A stretch of DNA of 18,218 nt from Tieghemiomyces parasiticus (lineage: Eukaryota; Kickxellomycota; Dimargaritomycetes; Dimargaritales; Dimargaritaceae): contig JANBPT010000952.1 in the NCBI GenBank assembly GCA_027575765.1, forward strand, positions 1-18,218, given 5' to 3'. Under the pieces are notes generated by a model, which saw only the letters and a list, made by a program, of their open reading frames with translations, ran no database searches and was not told the DNA's origin. Positions 1 to 8,012 of this stretch are shown in pieces. Both the position numbers and the translations under genes were made by a program. Position 1 is the stretch's first letter. The number at the start of each line of letters is the position of its first letter.

Positions 1-312
1 CCCAACGCTATGCTCTTCAACGACAGCCTCTCCCTGGCCGCCCTCTTTGCTTCCCAGTCCACCGCGACAGCCGCTACCCCGCTCGCTCTGCCCAAACCGG
101 GGCCTCGCTTTGCCGCTGGACTCGGCGGTAACGGCCTGCCGTCCTCGCTGAACCATTTCCCCAAAGACACCTCCAACAACTATGCAGGTACCAGTTTCGG
201 CAGCAACCAGCACTTAACCTCCTCCGATGTCGGGGGCGGCAGTATTCCGGGAGCCGCCCCTGCCAAGTGTGGGGTCGAGATTGCTATGGATCACCTGCAG
301 TTCGGGCTGTGA
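1..312 (+). CDS. 3' end of an unidentified protein gene, 5' part outside the window
   Basis: The reading frame is open from base 1 and ends at TGA 310-312, giving the last 103 residues of a protein. A Met at base 10 is internal to the open frame and is probably not the start. The visible tail is low in complexity, rich in Ser, Ala, Gly, Asn and Pro, with one Cys near the end and no membrane segment. Codons end mostly in C or G, as in the recognisable housekeeping genes of this window, which supports real coding. No domain is recognisable, so the function is unknown. It converges on the acetyltransferase gene on the opposite strand, with 285 bp between the two stop codons. Confidence 0.6.
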   Translation, partial: PNAMLFNDSLSLAALFASQSTATAATPLALPKPGPRFAAGLGGNGLPSSLNHFPKDTSNNYAGTSFGSNQHLTSSDVGGGSIPGAAPAKCGVEIAMDHLQFGL

Positions 313-501
313 GGCAGTCGAGAAATAGGTCACCTTGGGGCTTGCCGCACTCCCTCCCAAGCAGCTGGTAGTCATTGCCCCCCCCCTTCCTATATATCAC
401 AGCGGCATACCCTGGCTACCCCTTCCACCCTCTAGTCATTGTACTAGCAATTGATATCATAAAATACTGATTTAACGCAACATTAGTTGCTTCTCGATCA
501 A

Positions 502-522
502 ATATATATATATATATATATA
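502..522. repeat. AT dinucleotide microsatellite in the convergent 3' region
   Basis: About ten AT units lie between the stop codons of two convergent genes. The surrounding 313-597 stretch holds no gene. It contains a run of nine C at 378-386 and an A-rich stretch near 459-465 that could serve as the polyadenylation region of the left-hand gene. Confidence 0.9.
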
Positions 523-597
523 CATCGAAATGTACCCCAATGTCTCTTAATTAGTACTCCATGAACTTGCGGTCGACCACGTATCCACTTTGGCCAT

Positions 598-1311
598 TTA
601 GATGAAACCCTGATCCGCAGGACTAGCGAGGTCTTTGAACATGGCTACGTGAGGAAAATTCTCCTCCATGAACTGTGTGGGGTCAGGAACCTCGTACCCA
701 CAACGCAAGTAAAACTCGACCTTATCGTACTGGGCGTGAAGCCGAATCTTCTGCCACCCGAACTGCCGTGTTGCCACTTGGTGGGCGGCATCCATCATCC
801 GCTGGCCGATCCGCAGACCCCGACACTGCGGCAGTACCCCCACGCGCCCCAGCTTGCCCACACCCGGTCGGTATTCGTAGAGCCGCAACGTGCCCACGGG
901 AACCAGCACCGTGCCGTCCTCGCCCGTGACCGTGACCCGCCCGCCGTTGTAGACAAAATCAGCTGCGGTCCCCGGCGTGAGGCTTGCCAGGTCGGTCAGG
1001 TCAGTGGGGAACGCGACAGGTGTGGATTTCGGGGTTACATCGTCCAGCAAGGTGCCAGTGTCAGTAGTGGCCGACGAAACGAAAATGCTGCTGGAGGGCG
1101 GGTGCAGGGTAGCCAGGGTTTCAAGCGGCAGTAGTGCTACCATGTGGTGGCATGTTGCGTCCTGTGGGTCCCGCTCGATAATTAGTGGGAACCCCTGCCC
1201 CTCGATAAACACTTGGATACGGACCTGGCGACACAGGGCAAACTCGTCCAAGTGCGCGATGCTACGAATCACTAAGTCATCGGTCGGGCACGATGGCGTT
1301 GTCGGGTGCAT
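598..1311 (-). CDS. GNAT-family N-acetyltransferase, ElaA/YjcF-like
   Basis: This is a single-exon gene of 237 aa with ATG at 1311-1309 and TAA at 600-598; an in-frame stop lies upstream at 1332-1330. The N-terminal part (residues 14-60) has the usual GNAT opening: a basic helix, a VF..GQG stretch and an acidic strand ending in HHMVAL. Acetyl-CoA motif A is residues 153-173, with the pyrophosphate loop seen as QCRGLRIG (162-169). The C-terminal part (191-226) has LHAQYDKVEFYLRCGYEV followed by an E-E-N-F-P-H-V-A-M segment, typical of the ElaA/YjcF branch. GNAT enzymes move an acetyl group from acetyl-CoA to an amine; the acceptor cannot be told here. An insertion of roughly 75 residues (about 63-137), rich in Ser, Thr and Pro, separates the N-terminal strands from the core. 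There is no targeting peptide, so it is probably cytosolic. Confidence 0.87.
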   Translation of the reverse strand: MHPTTPSCPTDDLVIRSIAHLDEFALCRQVRIQVFIEGQGFPLIIERDPQDATCHHMVALLPLETLATLHPPSSSIFVSSATTDTGTLLDDVTPKSTPVAFPTDLTDLASLTPGTAADFVYNGGRVTVTGEDGTVLVPVGTLRLYEYRPGVGKLGRVGVLPQCRGLRIGQRMMDAAHQVATRQFGWQKIRLHAQYDKVEFYLRCGYEVPDPTQFMEENFPHVAMFKDLASPADQGFI

Positions 1312-2137
1312 TTGCGTCGTTATGATGGCTTAAAAGCGGTAGGCGGGCGAAGGCTAACCTGCGATAGATTGGTACGGAAAGAGAGTTGACGCAAAACGCA
1401 ATGAGCAAACCCCAGCCTTGGAAATGCGGCCAGCGGTGACTTTGTAGGTCCAAGCCCACCTACGGTATACTTTCGATCCACTAACCGGTTACCTTCAGCT
1501 ACCGAAGCCCCAATCATGCATGCATGTCGGAGGATTATCCTACTACCGCGACGCACGATAGGCCTGCTGAATATACCCAACTGCAGGTGCGTAGGCTGTA
1601 GTTTGATGGAGCAACAGAGCCCGGACCCAAGTTTTGGCCATAGAATATACACTTCAGTGAGGTACTGGACATGAGATATATTGAATATAGTTTGAGTCTG
1701 GCCCCCACGAGGGCCTTGGGTTCTATAACAATTACCTCTCTATTTTGACTGACATTGACGAAATAGACGAGGGCAGCAGCCACTACGGAAACCAGGCTCT
1801 GAAGTGCAGGTCATTTCTTGCCATACTACGGATATGAGTAAAACACGACGAACGAATAGGACGGCTCTTTTTGGGGCCCTGTGTAACCCCGAACGTAATA
1901 CTTTGACGAGCCGGACTGCGACCTACAGACAGGCAGCTGCATCCTGCGGCAGGTCCGTATAAGAATGGAAGGGTATATTGGGAGCAGGCGTCATGTATAG
2001 ATATCCGTACGCCGTAGGCGATAACACTGCTCCGACATGACGCTATCGAACATAGTGCCCTATTGGCCCAATCGCTTTGTTAACGCGAAGGGAAAAGGGT
2101 GTAGATTGGAGACAGAGAGAGGGAGAGAAGGATGGCT

Positions 2138-2199
2138 GGGGGGGGGGCACCCCGACATCCCTCTTGCCGACTTCTCAGCGCCAGTGGAAGGGGGGGGGG
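2138..2199. repeat. Pair of G10 homopolymer tracts
   Basis: Two runs of ten G (2138-2147 and 2190-2199) lie 42 bp apart in non-coding DNA. Similar runs occur at 378-386 (C9), 14591-14600 (G10) and 17575-17583 (G9), all outside the recognised genes. Confidence 0.9.
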
Positions 2200-2756
2200 C
2201 GTTTGTGATACGATTTGTATCCAATCTGGTCGGAGGAAGCGCCAAGGAAATGCCCTGCACTATCATTCGGCAGCCCGTTTGGATAGAAACCAAACGTAGA
2301 GGGTATGTGCTCAAACCACGCAACCGCATCGGAGGAAAGGTACGTCGGAGGTCCCATACCCAAGCCACGAATTCTAGGTACACTGATCACAGCGAATGAC
2401 TACGTGTGCAATCAGTATGTTTGCGGCGGAGCGCAAGGGATTGGCGGGGTCCCCTAAATACGAGGTGAACGAGAGGACATGGCCTTGAAGAGTCTGCGGT
2501 CGGCCACGGAGGAGGAAGGTCGCCAAATAAAATACAAGCTTGGCACTTGTGTCGTGAACGCCAGGGCTATTGAAGCGCCAACCAGTCGCAGCCGAGCGGA
2601 AGGTGTACAGCCGTGGCTAGCTGAGCAATCACACCGCCATGTCTCCACCCGTGATACCAGGCGATGGAAACCTGCGATGCCGGCCAACCTATGGACCGAA
2701 CAATCTTCCCTCTCCATTTGCCCCCGGCTGAAGGCGGCAATGAGCGCCGAAGCGAG

Positions 2757-2770
2757 CTAACCCTAACCCT
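2757..2770. repeat. Short interstitial telomere-like repeat, (TTAGGG) type
   Basis: The sequence CTAACCCTAACCCT is two CCCTAA units plus a flank; its complement reads as TTAGGG repeats. It may be a remnant of a telomere-type insertion or a binding site for a TTAGGG-binding factor. The sequence alone does not decide between these. Confidence 0.5.
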
Positions 2771-2994
2771 CGCTCATGAGTGCCTAGGGTGCCCCCTAGT
2801 TGCCTGCACCGAGTGCTGCAGGCTCTCAGCACTCCATCCTCATTGCGGATGCGAGGAGGAGGGGGGTCGGCAATACCTCTACTGCCACTATGAGGTTTAC
2901 TCAATCAAGTCCACAGAGTTCGACTGGGCTATACAACCGACAACAAATGGCCACCCATGATCGACACCTATATGGTTCTCTTCCCCAAGCCAAA

Positions 2995-3017
2995 ACACAC
3001 ACACACACACATATATA
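2995..3017. repeat. Compound (AC)8(AT)n microsatellite
   Basis: Eight AC units (2995-3010) run directly into a short AT tract (3011-3017) in intergenic DNA. Confidence 0.9.
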
Positions 3018-3656
3018 CGCGCTCTTTTTTGGCTCCTTGTCGGAAGAGAAACGTCGTTGGGTAGTCCGTCAACCCCAATGATGACGGCATCGTGCCGTGT
3101 GCACCCGCCCACTCTTTCTCTACGATGAATTGTATTGGTGCTAAAAATCACACAAGGAGGGTAATACCGAAGTTCACCTCGCGGTGCCACGAAACGGCTC
3201 GTCGTGCGGCAAGGTCCCACCTGCCAAAGCATATGGGAATTGGCCAGCGGCAATAGGTAGCCACCCTAGCCGAAAACTAAAAAAAAATAAGATGGAGGAG
3301 GGCCACAGCTTCACATCTCCCTTATTGGCTAGTAAACGGTGTGGTCAAGGGTCAAAGGTGACGATCGGCCCCTATATCGGAGCAGCCCTACGCCGTGGGT
3401 CACCTCTGTCCCTCGCGGCCTGACCTGTCGTGTAACAATGGTCGATACAGGCTGTAACTGTGCACGACGGACTCCTTTCCTGTGTATCCGCCTAAGGACA
3501 AGCCTTCAACGGAATGTAGGGACCGGCCACCTACCAATAACGCCGCCTTCCCAACTCCTCTCCTGCCAAGAGCTACGCTTGTCCCATCCCTAGCCCCCTT
3601 CCGCCCTCCGCTGCAAACTGTGGGCCCCGAGCCAAAGTTGAGTTGCTCAGTGGGGA

Positions 3657-3663
3657 TATAAAG
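3657..3663 (+). promoter_or_regulatory. TATA box of the secreted-protein gene at 3812
   Basis: TATAAAG lies about 150 bp before the start codon. From about 3664 to 3811 the + strand is very rich in C and T (with CCACC clusters), which fits a pyrimidine-rich 5' leader. No experimental start site is known. Confidence 0.55.
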
Positions 3664-3811
3664 ACCATACCCTCCACCACCCATATGTAAAACCCACCAC
3701 CACACCTGCGCCTGCCCCGCTCCCTTGCCTTACCCCAGCGCCATCCCAGCCCAGACTTCCACCCCCTTTTCTCCTCATTTCCACCACAGTGAACCCCACC
3801 GCGCTTTCGTC

Positions 3812-4946
3812 ATGAAGCTTGTCCACCTCGTATCCTTGAGTGCCGCGTTTCTCGTCGCCACGAATGCCATGTTCGCTGACGTGAACACAGTCGAAGAGCA
3901 GGTAGCTGTAAGTACCGGTAGTATTGATGTATTTAGCCCGCATACCCCCCTCCCAATCCCCCGAGCGGAAACTGCGGGCAGACTACCTATATAACGCTGC
4001 TACTAGGTGGATATTAGGAATGGAAACTAACCTTATTCCTTATGTTTACTCAACTTTATTTGTACACTGACCTATTGTACCCGCGTGCTAGGCTATTCGA
4101 GAGGTCACCAAGATCTATGCCAACGTTGGCGGTACCGGCAAATTTCCTGCGGACCTGGAAATGCAACTCTTCTCGTCCCCGCTTTCAGCCTTCATGAGAT
4201 GTGTCGGCAGCGAAGCTAAGCTAGCTCAAACCGAGCTCGATCTGCCGGTGTTTATGCATGATATTGATGCCTCGGCGGTCAAGAAAATCGTAGCGCAGTC
4301 CTTCATTTTTCCCCTTTTTTTCCGGGCCCTCCTAACCAACATCGATGGCACCTATAGCAAAGTCATGAGCCAGTTCAAGATCGATGGGCAGGAGGAGTAC
4401 CACCAGAAGAAAGTAACCTCTATGAAGGATGATCTGACTGGCTCAGATTACGCTAAATGGATCTCCTGCCTGAAACTGCAGTATCCTAAAGTGAATAATC
4501 CCGATAGTAAAATGCTAGCCGGAAACTGGGTGGGCGTCGCCATCGACACCAAGCACGTAGATCTCCTGGCCACGATGATGTCAGACAAGGAGACTATCAA
4601 ATATGTGATCGAATTCATGTCCGATAGTATTCCCGTAAAGTTTCAATTATACTTCAGGTTCGTCTCGCTATTTGGCCAGAGGGTCCTGAAACCGTCTAAT
4701 TTCGAGAAGACTGATCATAAGGACGGTCCAGGTTACGTAGAGATTATCCGTGAGGTTGGTGAAGATATCGAGAAAATCAGTTTTTCTACCGTATTGCGCA
4801 GCCTGTATCCCTTTGCAATCGACAACATTTATACCCATATTGCTAGTCTAACCGCCGAGCACCCTGATATTTACAGCGGTGATGAGGTCAAACAGCTCCT
4901 TGCCGATCAGAGACTTAAGAACCCTAGACTAGCTATGACCGACTAA
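3812..4946 (+). CDS. Secreted protein of unknown function, two exons, paralogue of the gene at 7785-6020
   Basis: Exon 1 is 3812-3907 and exon 2 is 4092-4946 (TAA 4944-4946), joined in phase 0 to give 316 aa. I chose the ATG at 3812 because a classic signal peptide begins exactly there: MK, a hydrophobic core LVHLVSLSAAFLVA, and a likely cut after A19 or A22. The in-frame ATG at 3725 would bury that peptide. After removal, the mature protein is mostly helical in appearance with no further membrane segment. It has just two Cys (C69, C158), which could pair. Landmarks shared in order with the F-box gene are P62-x6-C69, SFIFPLFFR (102-110), a helix around V179-D196, IEF (205-207) and HPDI (289-292). 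No known domain is recognised. The codons are more A/T-ending than in the aminotransferase gene. It is probably a lineage-specific exported protein. Confidence 0.85.
3908..4091 (+). other. Spliceosomal intron of the secreted-protein gene
   Basis: This 184-nt intron has donor GTAAGT (3908-3913), branch-like CTGAC (4067-4071) and acceptor CTAG (4088-4091). Stops occur in the exon 1 frame inside it. Removing it joins the signal peptide in frame to the 285-codon second exon. Confidence 0.85.
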
Positions 4947-6019
4947 CTTCTCATGTCCTATGTCTTAAACGAGTCTAGCACATCTACCGTCGTCTTTTTC
5001 ATGCAGTAGTAGGCGCCAAGGGACGAGAGCCTTCGTGAAAAACTAACGCTGGAGTGGCAGCTTATCCCCTCTTTTCATTTTTACATTTTGATTATTTCGT
5101 ATATTTTTTCCAAAATTACTTACCTTGAACTATATTAACAATAAATAGGCCGGATTTCCGTTCAACTCTGCGCCAAGTTTGCAGTTAATACCATGAGTGG
5201 CCTCCAATCTTATTGTTCTGTGTGTACTCTACCCATACCAGATCCGGTAAGCCATTGTAGTAGCGAAGAAGCACCCCTTAGTAGCCGCCTCGTCATCATC
5301 ACACTAAGCCTACGCCATCGATGTTCCTGACCAAAAAGTCGAATGGCAGGCCACCAGGTTCATATTCGCTGCTACCCCACCAACCGCCAAGCCGTAGTTC
5401 TTATCTACCTTGCATCAGGCCATATAATCCACTGGCCATTGCCGATCCCTTGACATCTTATGTTCCAAGCTCACCCTTCCCTAACTTGCGATGAGATGAA
5501 AACCAACTGCCTCCCCACCTTGCACCATACCAATTGTGACTCAGGATGAAGTCTCGCCGGCTATATCAGCCCACAAAAAGAATACCCTAATAAAGACTAT
5601 CGTTATCTGCTAGGCTTTATTGCTTTACCGATCACCCCAGGTCCCTATTTACCGCAGTAAACTGTTTTTTCCCGAAGTGAGACAGTATCCAGCATAATAG
5701 AATGTCTGGAATCATGGGGGCGACGTTCACCCTGCTCATCAATGGCCGGCAACAACCTGGTACAACTACGCGGCTAGACAGCCATCCGGGTCGGGCTGAA
5801 ACCTAGACAGTACCTCCTGTGCGGCCTACACATTGTCTTCACTCGTCACTTTCTTCACTAAACGTTCCCCTTGACCCAGCCTACGGTACACGGTTTACCA
5901 AGAGGATGTAGAGAGTCGGTCTAGAGTGGTGTGGCTGATTGTAAAAACGATACCTAATTGTGCATTCATAGAATATAATGCCAAAAAGTGATAACAATAG
6001 CAATATGAAACCTTGTTTT
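4947..6019. other. Convergent 3' region between the two secreted-protein genes
   Basis: No convincing gene lies here. The left part (about 5080-5150) is T/A-rich and carries the likely poly(A) signal of the + strand gene. A minus-strand AATAAA at 5621-5616 may serve the other gene, although it is about 400 bp past that stop. A short + strand frame (ATG 5192, ending near a GTAAGC donor at 5248) was seen but cannot be extended into a gene. Confidence 0.5.
5140..5145 (+). terminator. Candidate poly(A) signal AATAAA
   Basis: An exact AATAAA sits about 195 bp after the stop of the + strand secreted-protein gene, in a T/A-rich tract, as expected for 3' end formation. Confidence 0.5.
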
Positions 6020-7785
6020 CTACAGCAGGGCTAACTTACCCGGAAGTAAATCGTATTGTACGTAAGAGAGTGCCTGGTTCGACCCATGAAAGTAAACGAC
6101 ATGGTTATTCGCAAACCATCGTCGAGGTTTCAGCTGTCTGTCCTGGGTCTGGTCACCCATGGACATGTAGGCAATGCTTCCATGTGCATCGGCAATGCCT
6201 GCGGGAGGGAAGCGTTCAGCAGTGCATTGCACGTCCCTGGCCGCATTTTCAAAACCTTGGCGGCGTAGAGTAGCCAGAGCAACTAAAAAGCCCACATACG
6301 TTAGCTTGGGTAGGTAGGCTGCAAGATCTGCTGGTCGCTGGGCTACCGCTGACACCGCCACAATTCGCTGGTCTAGCCTGGCCTGGAATGCCCTTATGTC
6401 CGGGTGGGTGCCAACCTGGGACTGGCTAAGCCGCTCGTTGAAGTCTTGGAGCCCGCGCAGGTTACCCCGCCCAACCAAAGCGGTGGCCACGTCGTCCATA
6501 AAATCGGTATTAACAAAGGCTGCTAGATGTCGACCCAATGCTTCGGCTTTGTCTTCGACCGGGTGTCGGGTCGCAACCGAGAGGGGTTGTAAATTTTTTC
6601 CACCGACAGTGTTGGTAAGCAGCATGAGATTGTACGCCAAAACAAGGTCTTCTTCAGCGATTATACACTCGAGGTACTCGATGAGGGTGCAGCGGAAATC
6701 GCTGCTGGTGAAGTAGATAGCAAGATTGGCGAGAAATTCCGTCTCTCCAGTTGACATGGCGTAGGCAACCACATCGGAGCGAACGGCGGGTAATTGACGG
6801 GTTGGAGTGAAGCGCGGGTCGAGCGGTAAGACCTGGGCACTGTGGTGAATTTTGCGGAGTCGAGGCAGTGAAGCGTGAAGAATTTGGGCCATATCGGCCG
6901 CCATCGGCATACCCTGGGCTTGGAATTGCTGGGTATAATCTGCGGCTGATCCCAGATATTCAATCCCAAGTATTATTCCTTCCATGGGGGTCTCCTGGGC
7001 CAGCGGGTAGGTGGCCCAGCCCAGTTGGTTACGAAACCACGGGATCAGGAAATGCGGCCGCGCCGCTTTGTAAATGTTACCTATCGGGGTAATGCCAAGA
7101 TACTCAGTGCTCTGCACGACAAGTCGGCGGTAAAAGACGTTGCATAGGAAAGAATGGTAGGCCGGGAGCAGGGCGTAGAACTTAGCTACTCTAACCGGTG
7201 GTGGCAGCTCGAAAAAGTCGTTCACGGTCCGACCGGTAACGGGCGAGATGCTGTGGGGGTCAGTGGTATCCGAGAAAATTCTGCGGTAGTAGGCATTGGC
7301 CTAATGGAGGAGGAAGGGCGGGGGGTACAGGAAACAAAGGAGGTATGAGAGTTAATGGATGTAAGCCGAGTGGTGTACAAGTTTCTGAGAAGATGAAACA
7401 CCATTGGACAAGATATCACACCGATAGCATTAAGAAATGGATTGGAAATATTAAAATGAATAGCAAGCGCACCCTCAACAATTGTCTTACTAACGGTGAA
7501 AAAAATAAAATAAACTGAGGCAAGACTTACCAGTTCGTGGGTCGCGGTTGGGGCATTCATGGTCACGGTGGCTAGTTTATGGCTCGTGGCGGCGACCTGT
7601 AGGAGCTGGGTAGCTTCCAAATGCGACACAATCTTTTCGATGAGTTCCGCTGGCAGGGTGTCTAACGAGATTGAGCCGCGCACACCACACGCGTCCTGGG
7701 TGGTCGCAGGTGTACTGGCGCCTAGCATCGGGTGGGCATAGGCCAGGGAAAGCATAGCGGCGCCTAGGAGATAATACACCTTCAT
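6020..7785 (-). CDS. Secreted F-box-like protein, two exons
   Basis: Exon 1 is 7785-7531 (85 codons) and exon 2 is 7300-6020 (426 codons plus TAG). They join in phase 0 to give 511 aa. Residues 1-17 are a signal peptide (MKVYYLLGAAMLSLAYA) with an AYA cut site. An F-box-like domain spans about 42-94: D-T-LPAELIEKIVSHL (44-56), a LLQVAATSHKLA helix (61-72), and, across the splice, the final YYRRIF (89-94). The fit across the splice supports both. The remainder is helical and shows collinear similarity to the 316-aa neighbour (C138, HFLIPWFR 168-175, IEY 292-294, HPDI 384-387), followed by an extra 110 residues or so. F-box domains normally bind Skp1 in SCF ubiquitin ligases; with a signal peptide this protein should enter the secretory route. 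The 3' end is less certain because a GTAAGT donor lies just before the stop. Confidence 0.82.
7301..7530 (-). other. Spliceosomal intron of the F-box-like gene
   Basis: On the minus strand this 230-nt intron has donor GTAAGT (7530-7525), a TTAAC branch-like site (7355-7351), a long pyrimidine run and acceptor TTAG (7304-7301). The TAG of the acceptor would itself stop the exon 2 frame, so exon 2 begins at 7300. The splice is phase 0. Confidence 0.8.
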
Positions 7786-8003
7786 GGTGCTGTGTACTTT
7801 GATGCAAGGTGGTGGATATCGTCTTGGATGATAAAGCAGAGAAAAGCACTACTACATATGGGAAGGGATGTAACTTACTATATGCAAAAGGAGCGAACGT
7901 AAGCGAGATATTAGTGAAACGGACAGAACATGGGTGATTAGTCGCGGCCATTATTCAGTCTGATACGATCCGATACAGCCCCGCTAGAGGACAGCTTCGA
8001 CGT

Positions 8004-8012
8004 CCTTTTATG
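8004..8012 (-). promoter_or_regulatory. TATA-like box of the F-box-like gene
   Basis: On the minus strand the sequence reads CATAAAAGG, about 220 bp before the ATG at 7785. That is a leader length like those of the + strand genes here. It is predicted from sequence only. Confidence 0.4.

Larger units (their letters stand above)
1312..3656. other. Gene-poor intergenic region, 2.3 kb
   Basis: I see no convincing gene on either strand. The open frames present overlap each other on both strands, have no recognisable domain and translate homopolymer tracts. The region holds two G10 tracts (2138-2147 and 2190-2199), a GA-rich stretch near 2109-2130, a telomere-like motif at 2757-2770 and an AC/AT microsatellite at 2995-3017. 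Confidence 0.6.

Noticed and set aside
1320..1783. Overlapping minus-strand ORFs of 60-110 codons upstream of the acetyltransferase
   Set aside because: There is no domain, codon use is mixed, and several frames compete over the same bases. They look like chance frames in promoter DNA.
2037..2399. ORFs of 107-120 codons on both strands
   Set aside because: They overlap on opposite strands, translate the G10 tracts into poly-Gly or poly-Pro, and have no recognisable domain.
3725..3811. In-frame upstream ATG that would lengthen the secreted protein by 29 residues
   Set aside because: It lies in the pyrimidine-rich leader and would place a Pro/His-rich stretch before an otherwise ideal signal peptide starting at 3812.
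6060..6100. GGTTCGACCC resembling a tRNA B box
   Set aside because: There is no matching A box or acceptor stem, and it lies inside the coding exon of the F-box-like gene.
7577..7951. 124-codon minus-strand ORF overlapping the first exon of the F-box-like gene
   Set aside because: It is a shadow frame. The alternative frame gives a signal peptide and F-box that splice in phase.
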